A stretch of DNA of 64,000 bases from Vibrio ostreae (GCF_019226825.1 NZ_CP076643.1:1-64000), one strand, 5' to 3'. Shown: positions 32,956 through 41,860, counted from the first letter of the stretch. Notes: generated from the letters alone by a model not told the origin. Numbers and translations are program-made.

Positions 32956-33528
32956 TTACACTCCCGGCTCACTGTGAATGACGGCTATGGTCTGGCTTAT
33001 ATCCGCCCCGGCAGGGAAATGGTCCGGATTGATAAACGGGATCAAAGCCAGAATGAGAGCCTGATGATAGACCGAACTGCGAGTCAGCTGGTGTTGGGTC
33101 AGCAAGCCAATCGCACCGCCTTGCTGTTTGATATTCTGTGTGCCGAATACCTCATCCATCACATCGCCCAGTTCATTGGCGTCAGCCAGTTTTGCCAACA
33201 CCTGCGGCGGAAGCATCAAACTGGCTGAACGTGACTCACCGCGTCGCGATCCGGATTCGATAATCATCCAGGCGAAGGTCACACCGCCCTCAATCCCCGC
33301 CTCCAGGCCGACATAATAATCGCCGTCATTGACTGCCTGCCGGGCATTTCGGACCCGGTTCAGCGCGCCGAGTTTGGTTTCGGCGTCACTCATCGGTTGA
33401 TCGGCGACCTCGCTGGCAACGCTGACACCGGTAAAACTGAATGCCTGGGCGGGAAACACGCTGCTGAATGCGCTTTCTACGGCACTGATCTTGGCCGGAT
33501 TAAGTGAAGCAATGATCACTTTGTGCAT
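32956..33528 (-). CDS. yjjX: Inosine/xanthosine triphosphatase YjjX
   Basis: A house-cleaning nucleotidase that hydrolyses ITP and XTP so that deaminated purines do not enter RNA or DNA. The 190-residue protein starts MHKVIIASLNPAKISAVESAF, the family N-terminus (SxNPxK loop). YYVGLEAGIEGG in the middle belongs to the active site. Its first 29 bp overlap the end of mbaA on the same strand, so it is the last gene of an nspS-mbaA-yjjX transcript. Confidence 0.94.
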   Translation of the reverse strand: MHKVIIASLNPAKISAVESAFSSVFPAQAFSFTGVSVASEVADQPMSDAETKLGALNRVRNARQAVNDGDYYVGLEAGIEGGVTFAWMIIESGSRRGESRSASLMLPPQVLAKLADANELGDVMDEVFGTQNIKQQGGAIGLLTQHQLTRSSVYHQALILALIPFINPDHFPAGADISQTIAVIHSEPGV

Positions 33529-35845
33529 AAAACTGATTACTCTCGTTGTATTGTTGCCAGTTACGTATCTCTATCAGCGACATCGGCTGACCAAAAAGGT
33601 AGCCTTGCATAAAATCACACCGATATTCGGTCAGCCAGTGAAGCATTTCCACACTTTCTATCCCTTCGGCGGTCACTTCAATGCCTTGTGAGTGGCACAA
33701 CTCAATCAGTGGTTTAATGACTTGCTGCTTATTGCTACTGAGCAGAGTATCCAGAAACTGGCGATCAAATTTTATTTTCTGTACCGGGTATTGTACCAGT
33801 TGTGCTATCGAGGTGTAACCTGACCCAAAATCATCAATGGTAAGGCCAAATCCCTGCTTGGACAGTTCATCCAGCAGCGGATAGCTTTGTGAATTGGCGG
33901 CAAAGGTTTCGGTAATTTCAAACTCTATCCGATACGGCTCCAGATCGTAATAACGGGCATGTTGTTCGATAAACTGAGCCAGATTTTTTGAGTCCAGCTC
34001 GGCTGAGGAGAGGTTGATCGACAGCTGTACCGGCTGGGAAAATTCCCGGCTCAAGGTGTTAAAGTCGGCGAAAGCGGACTGGATAACCCAGCGATCAATG
34101 ATTCCAAACAGGCCGGTCTGCTCGGCGATGGGGATAAATTCGTCCGCAGCCACTTCGCCCAGTTGCGGAGAGAACCAGCGCAACAGAACTTCAAATCCGG
34201 CGACGTTATGCCCGGAACAGGTGAAATAGGGTTGATAGACCAGACTGAATTCCTGATCAAAATTTTGCTCTCGCAAAGCTCGTTCAATGTCATTACGCCG
34301 TTTGACGATATCATCCAGTTGTTGTGAGTAGTGAGCAATCTGATTTTTACCGGCGTTTTTGGCCTGATACATCGCGGTATCTGAGTTAAGCAGCAATTTT
34401 TCCACCCGAACACCATCTTGCGGATAGGTGGCAATCCCGATACTGGCGGTAATCGGAAAGTGACTCAGAGGGGAGTGGTCACGGTTTTGAATCGGGTCGA
34501 GCAGACGCTGGGCAAAATCATCGGCGTAATGAGCGCCGTGAGCTGGCGCGGAGAGTAAAATCGCGAACTCATCACCCGACAGACGGGCAGCCAGGCTGGA
34601 GACCTGATAAAGTTCGAATTCCTCGCACACCAGCCGGACATGAGAGGCGAAGTTAACCAGCAGAGAATCACCCACCTGATGGCCGTATTTGTCGTTGACG
34701 TATTTAAAGTTATCCAGGTCGATATACAGCACCCAGAGGTGGTGGTTACCCGGGATATCCAGCAGGATTTGCTCGGCTTTGTGATGAAACTGGCGTCGGT
34801 TTGCCAGCTTGGTCAGATGATCGTATTCGGCCAGCGTTTTGGTTTGCTGATAAGAGCTGTCGAGCTCGGCATACATGGCATAGAAACGGGCTGACAGACG
34901 GCCGATTTCATCATCCGAGTCGCGCAGTTCAATATTCTGACGCTGTTTATTCTCTACCTCCTGCAACTGTTCATCCAGACGCAGGATCGGATTAATCATA
35001 TGTTTATATAGCAGCATCAGAAGGAGGATCACCGTGATTAACGCCGATAAACCAAACGACACCATCAGCTCTTTCTGAATGCTGTTGAGGTGCTGGCGCA
35101 GCAGCAGCGGGGCCGGGTCGAGAATGGCGTACATATCTGGTTGCAGTTCGACACTCTGGGTCAGTTGCTGCGGATTTTGCGGTGGCTGGGGCTGGAAAAA
35201 CAACGGGCTTTGGTTATCAAACTCGATTTGTCTGCGCAGCGCGTTGAATTTATCAAGCGTGACGTATACCACCACAAAAAAGATTTCATCGCGGTTGTAA
35301 CTTAGCGGGGTCTGCAGGGTTTGGGTATCTAATACATCATAACGGACCAGGACGCCTTCACCGGCAGAGTTTTCGGTGTAGCTGACATTGGAAGTGTTAT
35401 GGCTCTGCTTAAATTGCTGCTCGACAAAGTTTTTGACTTTGGGGTCAAAGCGCGCGAAAGGATCGTTACTGTTCTCGGCATAATAGAGCTCATTGTGCTG
35501 TTTATCCAAAATAGACAGCGCGACAAAATCGACATCGCTGGGCTGGAGAATATCGATGGTCTGATTGAGATTATCCACCAGTTCCAGTTCACGATAGGGA
35601 TTGCTTTCATGCTCAAAGTAATGCCGGAGAATGTCGCTCTTGGCTAACGTAAACGAGTAGCTGTTGAGCAGGGCACGCGTCTGTTTGAAATGGCTGGCCA
35701 GCTTTTCCATATTGAGCTGCAGATAACTGTCAGTACGTTTAAGCAGAGCATCTTTCTGGCTACTGTAGATGATGTAGCTTGATGCGGCGGCACTGAGCAG
35801 GATAACGGGTGCAATCAGCAGCAGGATTCTATGGTTTAGCTTCAT
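33500..35845 (-). CDS. mbaA: MbaA, polyamine-responsive GGDEF/EAL membrane enzyme
   Basis: In V. cholerae MbaA is an inner-membrane c-di-GMP enzyme that receives norspermidine and spermidine signals from NspS and controls biofilm genes. The 781-residue protein here has a membrane segment at 7-25, a periplasmic sensor of about 230 residues, a second segment near 255-280, a GGDEF domain with SGDEF (RLSGDEFAILL), and an EAL domain. The EAL signature is EVL (GFEVLLRW). Other phosphodiesterase residues look intact: SINLSS, EITE, DDFGSGYTS, IKFDRQFLD, AEGIES and QGYLFG. So phosphodiesterase activity is expected, with cyclase activity possible. It overlaps nspS by 17 bp and yjjX by 29 bp. Confidence 0.93.
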   Translation of the reverse strand: MKLNHRILLLIAPVILLSAAASSYIIYSSQKDALLKRTDSYLQLNMEKLASHFKQTRALLNSYSFTLAKSDILRHYFEHESNPYRELELVDNLNQTIDILQPSDVDFVALSILDKQHNELYYAENSNDPFARFDPKVKNFVEQQFKQSHNTSNVSYTENSAGEGVLVRYDVLDTQTLQTPLSYNRDEIFFVVVYVTLDKFNALRRQIEFDNQSPLFFQPQPPQNPQQLTQSVELQPDMYAILDPAPLLLRQHLNSIQKELMVSFGLSALITVILLLMLLYKHMINPILRLDEQLQEVENKQRQNIELRDSDDEIGRLSARFYAMYAELDSSYQQTKTLAEYDHLTKLANRRQFHHKAEQILLDIPGNHHLWVLYIDLDNFKYVNDKYGHQVGDSLLVNFASHVRLVCEEFELYQVSSLAARLSGDEFAILLSAPAHGAHYADDFAQRLLDPIQNRDHSPLSHFPITASIGIATYPQDGVRVEKLLLNSDTAMYQAKNAGKNQIAHYSQQLDDIVKRRNDIERALREQNFDQEFSLVYQPYFTCSGHNVAGFEVLLRWFSPQLGEVAADEFIPIAEQTGLFGIIDRWVIQSAFADFNTLSREFSQPVQLSINLSSAELDSKNLAQFIEQHARYYDLEPYRIEFEITETFAANSQSYPLLDELSKQGFGLTIDDFGSGYTSIAQLVQYPVQKIKFDRQFLDTLLSSNKQQVIKPLIELCHSQGIEVTAEGIESVEMLHWLTEYRCDFMQGYLFGQPMSLIEIRNWQQYNESNQFYAQSDHCFT

Positions 35846-36863
35846 GAAGGTCGATTACATTATTGATGATTTTTGCTCTGACGCTGAGATTTCGCGGTGA
35901 GAGCTCATGGTCGATGATGGCTTGGTCCAGTTGTGCATCGGACAAATAAAGGCTGCTGTCATGAACATCTTGCTGCGGCATAAGTGCCATCGCGGCGCGG
36001 TTCGGGGTGGCACTCTGCATATCCTGAGCATTCATTGCTGCGATATCGGGGCGCATCAAAAACTCAAGAAACGCACGCGCCTCGGCTTTTTGTTGTGAAT
36101 TGCTGTTGATAGCCAGACAGTCAATCCAGATATAAGGCTTGCCTTGCGGCAGAGTAAAGGCCCAGTCGTCATTATTGAAAAAACGATTCAGTGCGTAATG
36201 GTCACCGCTGTAGGCCAGTGCCATAAATAAGTCGTCGTTTTGAGTATGACTGCGCACATAGCTTAATGCGTATTCATAGGTCAACACCTTTGGGGTCGCG
36301 GCTTCCATGACCTGATAGGCTTCTTTCAACTCTGGCAGAGAATCGGTGATCGGTGAGTAAGCGAGGCTGTACAGTGCAGGTAAAAGAGTCTCGACACTGT
36401 CGTAAATCAGTCCGATATGCCCCTTTAACTCATCACTGATATTTACCAACTGGGACCAATGCGTTGGTGGCGCCGCAATTTTACTTTTACGATAAGCGAT
36501 ACCGACATAGCCCCAGAAGTAGGGGATAGCATGGGTACCACAGGCCTGATTCCAGCGCGGGAAGTTATTGTCTCGCCCCGACAGTTCAGAGAGATCTTCA
36601 AACTCATTCTGGCGCGAAAAGATATGGGCAGAGACATTGTCGAGAATAACGACATCAAATGGCAACTGGACGCTGTTGAGCATCAGCAGGCTACGTTCAT
36701 CATCGTTGTCAAAATGATAAAGGTGCAGAGGTGTATCGTGAGTCTGATTCCAGGCGTCGATGACCCGTGGTGACAGGGTGTCTTCCCACAGATAGATATT
36801 GAGCTCTTGTCCCATTACTGGCATGGAGAGCCCGAGTAAAGCAAAGAGGAGCGTTTTGGTCAT
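35829..36863 (-). CDS. nspS: NspS, periplasmic norspermidine-binding signalling protein
   Basis: NspS is a PotD-like periplasmic binding protein that does not import polyamine but signals to MbaA. In V. cholerae norspermidine binding promotes biofilm formation. The start at 36863 gives the signal peptide MTKTLLFALLGLSMPVMG, mature from QELNIYLWEDTLSP (344 codons). An ORF extension to 36956 would add 31 residues without a signal character. PotD-fold features include IYLWEDTLSPRVID, IPYFWGYVGIAYRKSKI and YSGDHYALNRF. No permease or ATPase genes flank it, supporting a sensory role. Its stop overlaps the mbaA start (ATGAAGCTAAACCATAG), so the two are translationally coupled. Confidence 0.92.
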   Translation of the reverse strand: MTKTLLFALLGLSMPVMGQELNIYLWEDTLSPRVIDAWNQTHDTPLHLYHFDNDDERSLLMLNSVQLPFDVVILDNVSAHIFSRQNEFEDLSELSGRDNNFPRWNQACGTHAIPYFWGYVGIAYRKSKIAAPPTHWSQLVNISDELKGHIGLIYDSVETLLPALYSLAYSPITDSLPELKEAYQVMEAATPKVLTYEYALSYVRSHTQNDDLFMALAYSGDHYALNRFFNNDDWAFTLPQGKPYIWIDCLAINSNSQQKAEARAFLEFLMRPDIAAMNAQDMQSATPNRAAMALMPQQDVHDSSLYLSDAQLDQAIIDHELSPRNLSVRAKIINNVIDLHEAKP

Positions 36864-37040
36864 CCGTATTTGAGCGAGTCCGGCGGTCACCGGGCATCTG
36901 TCCTTGTGTTGGTCCTTACTCACATGCCCGGAAATATGAAACCACCGGTAGTGCATCCATTATCACTAATTAAAATAGCGTGCCTATTATAGGGATAGAA
37001 TATGCAACTACCAGCGTTTACAGTGAAATATATGATTCAG

Positions 37041-38222
37041 CTATCGTTCAGCTAGCTTTACCTGGGTCGGTTTGACATTTTCCGTTGGATAACAACCTAA
37101 TACCTTGAGGTGTTTGGTCAAGCGGGTCAGTTCAAGCAGCGCTTTTTGCATGCTCTCGGAATCGAGATGGGCTTCCAGATCGACATAGAACATCTCTTCC
37201 CACGGATTGCCCATAATCGGACGTGATTCCAGCTTGGTCATATTGATACCGTAACGCTGCAGTACCAGCAGGGTAGAGACCAGCGATCCCGCTTCCTGTG
37301 AGGTTGACATAATCAGCGTGGTTTTGGCCGGGATCTGCGCCGACACTTCAACCGGTTTGCGCGCCACGATAATAAAACGGGTGTGGTTTTCGGTCTGGTT
37401 GGCAATATTGCCCTGGATAGGTTGCAGGCCATACAGTTTACCACTCGACGCATTGCCGATAGCGGCGACATCACTGCGGCCCAGTTCCTGAACTTTTTTC
37501 ATTGCATCGGCGGTGCTGGCACAGGTTTCCAGTTTTACCCCGTTAAGGCGGCTGATAAATTCGCTGCATTGCTGGTGCGGCTGCGGATGAGAGTACAGGA
37601 CCTGGATATCTTCCAGGCGGATATCCTGGGTTGCCACCAGGCAGTGTTCAATCGGCTGGGTAATCTCACCCACAATATATAGCGTGGTGTGCTGCAACAA
37701 ATCGTACACTTCATTGATCGAGCCAGAACTGGTGTTTTCGATCGGCAGTACGCCGTAGTCGGCATGGCCGGATTCAACCGTGGTCGTGATCTCTTTGAAC
37801 TGTTCACAGTTTAATTCAATCAGTTCAGTATTTTTACGGCTGAAATATTCCCGTGTCGCAAGGTGGGAATACGAGCCTTTTGAACCCAGAAAAGCGACTC
37901 GTGCCAAAGGTTTACGGCTTTGCGGATTGGCCAGGTTTTGCAGGTAAGTTTGCTGCAGCAGCACAGAGTCTTCGATGATGGTATGGAAAATTTTGGTAAT
38001 GTAGGGGGCATCGAGCTGATATTTGTCTTTGCCTGCATGGATCAGTTTGACAAGCAGTTGCTGCTCTCGTGCGGCATCACGTACCGGCTTAGATGTTTCA
38101 ACTTTACTTTTCGCCACTTCGATACTGAGGCTGCGACGCTCGGAAAGCAGGCTGAGAAGTTGATCATCGAGTTCATTGAGGCGCAGTCGAATCTCTTCGA
38201 GTGAATACTGTCTGTCTGTCAT
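37041..38222 (-). CDS. pheA: Bifunctional chorismate mutase/prephenate dehydratase
   Basis: PheA (P-protein) makes phenylpyruvate from chorismate. From ATG 38222 the protein has 393 residues. The AroQ mutase domain is at 1-90 (LEEIRLRLNELDDQLLSLLSERRSLSIEVAKSK). Prephenate dehydratase covers about 105-285 (VAFLGSKGSYSHLATREYF; GVLPIENTSSGSINEVYDLL; NHTRFIIVARK). The ACT domain at the end holds SLVSTLL/NMTKLESRPI, which binds phenylalanine. The ORF could extend to 38309, but that stretch overlaps the attenuator. Expression is controlled by a phenylalanine-rich leader peptide and terminator just upstream. Confidence 0.97.
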   Translation of the reverse strand: MTDRQYSLEEIRLRLNELDDQLLSLLSERRSLSIEVAKSKVETSKPVRDAAREQQLLVKLIHAGKDKYQLDAPYITKIFHTIIEDSVLLQQTYLQNLANPQSRKPLARVAFLGSKGSYSHLATREYFSRKNTELIELNCEQFKEITTTVESGHADYGVLPIENTSSGSINEVYDLLQHTTLYIVGEITQPIEHCLVATQDIRLEDIQVLYSHPQPHQQCSEFISRLNGVKLETCASTADAMKKVQELGRSDVAAIGNASSGKLYGLQPIQGNIANQTENHTRFIIVARKPVEVSAQIPAKTTLIMSTSQEAGSLVSTLLVLQRYGINMTKLESRPIMGNPWEEMFYVDLEAHLDSESMQKALLELTRLTKHLKVLGCYPTENVKPTQVKLAER

Positions 38223-38236
38223 ACTTATTGTCCTTA

Positions 38237-38266
38237 TAAAAAAAGCCCCCCGTATGGGAGGCTTTC
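38237..38266 (-). terminator. pheA attenuator terminator
   Basis: On the minus strand AAAGCCTCCC-ATAC-GGGGGGCTTT forms a ten-pair stem (one G-U) followed by TTTTTTAT. It lies between the leader peptide stop and the pheA start, as in E. coli pheL-pheA. Confidence 0.9.
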
Positions 38267-38309
38267 TGTTCGTTTTTGACTTATCTTTCGCGAACGAGCG
38301 TGCCTCCAA

Positions 38310-38360
38310 CTAGTTTTGGAGAAAAAAGAAGTCAAAAAAGAACAGTGAGTGCAGAGTCAT
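38310..38360 (-). CDS. pheL: PheL, phe operon leader peptide
   Basis: A 16-residue leader, MTLHSLFFFDFFFLQN, with six phenylalanine codons in seven positions. Translation speed through these codons senses charged tRNA-Phe and decides whether the downstream terminator forms. It starts at ATG 38360 (minus) and stops at 38310. It has a good promoter about 30 bp upstream. Confidence 0.93.
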   Translation of the reverse strand: MTLHSLFFFDFFFLQN

Positions 38361-38391
38361 GTTTGTCCGTACAAAGGGGTGAAGAGAACAC

Positions 38392-38420
38392 ACAATAAGC
38401 AAGCGGGCTGGGAGCGTCAA
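38392..38420 (-). promoter_or_regulatory. Sigma70 promoter of pheL-pheA
   Basis: On the minus strand TTGACG (38415-38420) and TATTGT (38392-38397) with a 17-bp spacer. Transcription would start about 25 bp before the leader peptide. Confidence 0.75.
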
Positions 38421-38422
38421 GC

Positions 38423-38453
38423 AAAAAAATAGCGCCCGCAGGCGCTATTTCTA
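38423..38453 (-). terminator. Terminator after raiA
   Basis: AAATAGCGCC/GGCGCTATTT with loop TGC(G), followed on the minus strand by TTTTTTGC. It lies 12 bp past the raiA stop. Confidence 0.9.
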
Positions 38454-38464
38454 AAACTGTTTCC

Positions 38465-38794
38465 TTATTCTTCCACTTCTTCTTCCAGCTCCGGTTTGTC
38501 AGTACGACGAGCTTCCGGCTTATGACGCAGTTTATTCAGTTGACGTTCGAGTTTTTGTTCTACCTCGTTGATGGCTGCGTAAAGATCTTCATGGACTGCT
38601 GAGGCGTTGATTTGTCCTTTTGGAATGCTGATGGTTGCCTCAAACTTTTTCTGTTTGTTAGGTTCTTCGCTAAAGCTAGCCTGGCAGCCGATGATGTCTA
38701 CTTGCCATTTTTCCAGCTTTTTGAATTTACTCTCAATGTGCGCACGGATTGCAGAGGTGATTTCAATGTTTTTACCAGTGATATTCATTTGCAT
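38465..38794 (-). CDS. raiA: Ribosome-associated inhibitor RaiA (HPF/YfiA family)
   Basis: RaiA binds the A/P-site region of stalled or resting 70S ribosomes in stationary phase and cold. The 109-residue protein has the HPF fold (MQMNITGKNIEITSAIRAHIESKFKKLEKW) and a 15-residue acidic tail (KPELEEEVEE) typical of YfiA. It lies between pheA and bamD, the order seen in V. cholerae. The ATG at 38794 is preceded by an AT-rich promoter region. Confidence 0.95.
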   Translation of the reverse strand: MQMNITGKNIEITSAIRAHIESKFKKLEKWQVDIIGCQASFSEEPNKQKKFEATISIPKGQINASAVHEDLYAAINEVEQKLERQLNKLRHKPEARRTDKPELEEEVEE

Positions 38795-38936
38795 AGTGAC
38801 TTTTCCTCTGTTGCATCCCTTATGGGTTGAGTTCAGATTGCCGTTTTCATATCAAAAAAAATGTGATCAATATCACTTTTGTGCCTGGTGTTTCTGCGAG
38901 TGAAAACAAACGTGATCTTAAGCAAAGAGTACCATC

Positions 38937-39053
38937 ATGAGGGAGGAAAAAAGCTTGAGATTCACAATGAACGGGCTACAGTGGGGAGTGTTGTTACTAA
39001 AAAATCTCCGCTTTTTAGTGGCTTGCTTCGGCCTGAAAAAACTCGGTGCTTAA
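38937..39053 (+). CDS. Possible small hydrophobic protein (38 aa)
   Basis: An unannotated short frame, MREEKSLRFTMNGLQWGVLL followed by LKNLRFLVACFGLKKLGA. AAAGAG lies 7 bp before ATG 38937. The middle is hydrophobic and flanked by basic residues, as in small membrane proteins. A perfect hairpin (ACCACCTC/GAGGTGGT, 39062-39081) follows the stop by 8 bp. I recognise no family. It could equally be chance in the 445-bp raiA-bamD gap. Conservation among vibrios would decide. Confidence 0.3.
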   Translation: MREEKSLRFTMNGLQWGVLLLKNLRFLVACFGLKKLGA

Positions 39054-39170
39054 TTTGTGTACACCACCTCTGGTGAGGTGGTTCACCTTGCGCCTTGCTA
39101 ACCTGATTCCGAATGCCGTTACAGCGGATAATTTCTGACCTTCTTTTCGTATCTCGTCATCTAGCCGAAT

Positions 39171-39200
39171 CAAAAAAGCCACTTCTGAAGAAGTGGCTTT
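39171..39200 (-). terminator. Terminator after bamD
   Basis: AAAGCCACTTC/GAAGTGGCTTT with loop TTCA, followed on the minus strand by a T-run. It lies 40 bp past the bamD stop. Confidence 0.85.
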
Positions 39201-39239
39201 CAGTCATTACAAGCCGATAAGCATAAGGCTATCGGCTGC

Positions 39240-39969
39240 TCACTGCTCAGGGTTGAGTTGCATCAACTGGCGGGTACGCTCAACCGAGTATTTCAGGCCC
39301 AGTTGTTGATAGGCTTCCAGTTGAATCTCCAGCGACTTGCGCGCGGCTTCGGTATCCGGATAAGTTTTTTGCAGCTCTTGAGTACGATTAATGGCGGCAA
39401 TCCAGGCTTCGCGGCGCAGATAGAAATCCGCGGTCGCCAGGTCGTAATCCGCCAGGCGGTTTTTCAGTGCAAACATGCGGCGCTGGGCATCTTCTGCGTA
39501 GGGGCTGGCCGGGTAGCGTTGCAGCAGCTTTTTGAAGTCGGCAAATGCGGCTTTTACCGGTTCCGGATCGCGGTCACTGCGATCAACATTAAACAGGTCA
39601 TGCATAAAGTTGCGATCCTGAGCCATATGGGTCAGGCCACGCATGTAAAGTACCCAATCCATTTTTTCATGGGTCGGGTTTAAGCGGATAAAGCGTTCAA
39701 TGGTCGCCAGACCTAACGCCAGATCGTCGTTCTTATAGTAGGCGTAAATCAGATCCAGTTGTACTTGCTCGGAGTACGCCCCGAACGGGTAGCGTGAATC
39801 CAGCGCTTCAAGCTTTTCAATCGCTGTCATCCAATTGCCGCCCTGCAGTGAAGTTTGTGCTTCAGTGTACAGCTGAGCGGGGGGGGACATCCGGCACTAC
39901 TTCTTTAGTGCTCGAACAGCCGGCCAGAAGAGATAACGCGAGTAAGCCTGATAAAGTTTGGTATTTCAT
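39240..39969 (-). CDS. bamD: Outer-membrane assembly lipoprotein BamD (frameshift as given)
   Basis: BamD is an essential lipoprotein of the BAM complex that inserts beta-barrel proteins into the outer membrane. From ATG 39969 the signal peptide MKYQTLSGLLALSLLAGC ends in a lipobox cysteine. A C8 run near 39880 where seven are expected breaks the frame after VVPDVPP. The remainder reads cleanly from 39890 (AQLYTEAQTSLQGGNWMTAIEKLEALDSRYPFG) through five TPR-like repeats. Corrected length is 242 residues. It is the only frameshifted gene after 22.4 kb, in the longest G/C run seen, so it is probably an error. Divergent from rluD. Confidence 0.95.
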
Positions 39970-40124
39970 GTCAGGAGTGAGTTCCTTGCAATTAAAGCTT
40001 ATACACTTGGAGCATCGGCGCTCCGCAAAACGGTTCGTTACTTTCTTGGCAGTAACAGATACAATGGCGTCATATTTTTCCATACTAGTGACTATTAGTC
40101 TCACGGTTTTTAAAAAAGTTCGAT

Positions 40125-41099
40125 ATGGCTCAGCAGATTGAATTAACTCAAACAGTAAAAGATAGCCAGCTAGGTCAGCGTTTAGACCAGGCTGTGGCTG
40201 AATTATTCACCGATTTTTCCCGTTCGCGCCTCAAAGAGTGGTTGCTGGAAGGGAAAGTAACCGTTGACGGCAGTGTGGTGACTAAACCACGGACTAAAGT
40301 CATGGGCGGTGAAGAGATTACAGTTCAGGCAGAACTGGAAGATGAACAGCGCTGGGAAGCTCAGGATATTCCGCTCGATATCGTCTACGAAGATGACGAC
40401 ATTATCGTTATCAACAAACCGCGTGATTTTGTAGTCCACCCGGGGGCGGGAACGCCGGACGGTACTGTGCTGAACGCTTTACTGTTCCATTACCCGGCTA
40501 TCGCGGAAGTACCGCGTGCCGGTATTGTGCATCGTCTGGATAAAGACACTACCGGTCTGATGGTGGTCGCGAAAACCGTTCCGGCCCAGACGCGTCTGGT
40601 ACGCGAACTGCAAAAGCGGAACATCACCCGGGAATACGAGGCGATCGCGATCGGTAAAATGACCGCTGGTGGCATGATTGATAAGCCGATTGGCCGTCAT
40701 TCCACCAAACGTACTCTGATGGCAGTCAGCCCACTGGGTAAACCAGCTGTGACTCACTACCGGGTTGCGGAGCATTTCCGTGAACACACCCGTATCCGTC
40801 TGCGTCTGGAAACTGGCCGTACTCACCAGATTCGTGTCCACATGTCTTACCTGCAGCATCCGCTGCTGGGCGACAGTGCATACGGTGGCCGCGCGCGTAT
40901 CCCCAAAGGCGCTACCGAAGAACTGACCGCAATGATTCGTGGTTTTGACCGTCAGGCGCTGCATGCTGTCATGCTGCGTTTTGAACACCCGATTACAGGT
41001 GAAGAGCTGGAATTCCATGCTCCGGTACCGGATGATATGGTGGCGATGAGCGAAGCACTGCGTGAAGATGCCAAACTAAACCACTCGGAAGAGTATTAA
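40125..41099 (+). CDS. rluD: 23S rRNA pseudouridine synthase RluD
   Basis: RluD makes pseudouridines 1911, 1915 and 1917 in helix 69 of 23S rRNA. The 324-residue protein has an S4 RNA-binding domain at about 15-75 and the RluA-type catalytic domain with the aspartate in HRLDKDTTGLMVV near residue 139. It is divergent from bamD and precedes pgeF by 2 bp, the standard arrangement (bamD-rluD-pgeF-clpB). Confidence 0.98.
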   Translation: MAQQIELTQTVKDSQLGQRLDQAVAELFTDFSRSRLKEWLLEGKVTVDGSVVTKPRTKVMGGEEITVQAELEDEQRWEAQDIPLDIVYEDDDIIVINKPRDFVVHPGAGTPDGTVLNALLFHYPAIAEVPRAGIVHRLDKDTTGLMVVAKTVPAQTRLVRELQKRNITREYEAIAIGKMTAGGMIDKPIGRHSTKRTLMAVSPLGKPAVTHYRVAEHFREHTRIRLRLETGRTHQIRVHMSYLQHPLLGDSAYGGRARIPKGATEELTAMIRGFDRQALHAVMLRFEHPITGEELEFHAPVPDDMVAMSEALREDAKLNHSEEY

Positions 41100-41101
41100 G
41101 T

Positions 41102-41836
41102 ATGAGCTGGATTATCCCTAACTGGCCGGCACCGACAAAGGTGCGAGCTCTGTCTTCAACCCGGACTGGCGGAGTTTCACCTGCGCCATATGCCGGATTG
41201 AATCTTGGTATGCATGTTGGGGATGATCCACTATTAGTACAGCGTAACCGCGACTGGCTGCAGCAGCAGTCAGGTATGCCGGTTGCGCCGCTCTGGCTTA
41301 ATCAGACTCATTCCACCCGGGTGATACAAGTCAGTGAGCCAACCAAGCAGGTACTGGACGCCGACGGAGTTTGGACTGACAGCACCAATGTGGTGTGCAG
41401 TGCCATGACCGCCGATTGTCTGCCTGTGCTCATCACCAACACTCAGGGCTCTCAGGTAGCGGCTGTGCATGCCGGCTGGCGCGGATTAGCCGGTGGCATT
41501 ATCGAAAATGCACTGGTCAATTTTGCCGGTCAGGACGTCCTGTTGTGGCTGGGGCCGGCCATCGGTCCGCAGGCATTTGAAGTCGGAGAGGATGTGGTGA
41601 CGGCATTTTGCGCTGTACACCCCGAGGCCGCGCAGGCTTTCATACCTGGTTGTCAAACCGGCAAGTGGTGGGCTGACATGAATCAACTGGTGCGACTGCG
41701 TCTGAAGCGTCTGGGTATTGATGCCATATTCGACAACGGGCTGTGCACCTATCAGGATGCAGAGCGTTTTTATTCCTACCGTCGTGATGGTGTGACCGGC
41801 CGTCAGGCCACGTTTATCTGGATTGGTGAAAATTAA
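41102..41836 (+). CDS. pgeF: Purine nucleoside phosphorylase/peptidoglycan editing factor PgeF
   Basis: PgeF (YfiH, DUF152) was named a laccase-like polyphenol oxidase; later work describes purine nucleoside phosphorylase activity and a role in keeping peptidoglycan stem peptides correct. The 244-residue protein has the zinc-site residues in QTHSTRVIQV, MTADCLPVLI and AVHAGWRGLAGGII. It begins 2 bp after rluD and precedes clpB by 100 bp. Confidence 0.94.
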   Translation: MSWIIPNWPAPTKVRALSSTRTGGVSPAPYAGLNLGMHVGDDPLLVQRNRDWLQQQSGMPVAPLWLNQTHSTRVIQVSEPTKQVLDADGVWTDSTNVVCSAMTADCLPVLITNTQGSQVAAVHAGWRGLAGGIIENALVNFAGQDVLLWLGPAIGPQAFEVGEDVVTAFCAVHPEAAQAFIPGCQTGKWWADMNQLVRLRLKRLGIDAIFDNGLCTYQDAERFYSYRRDGVTGRQATFIWIGEN

Positions 41837-41860
41837 ACCCGATAAAGTTAGTGGTCTTGC

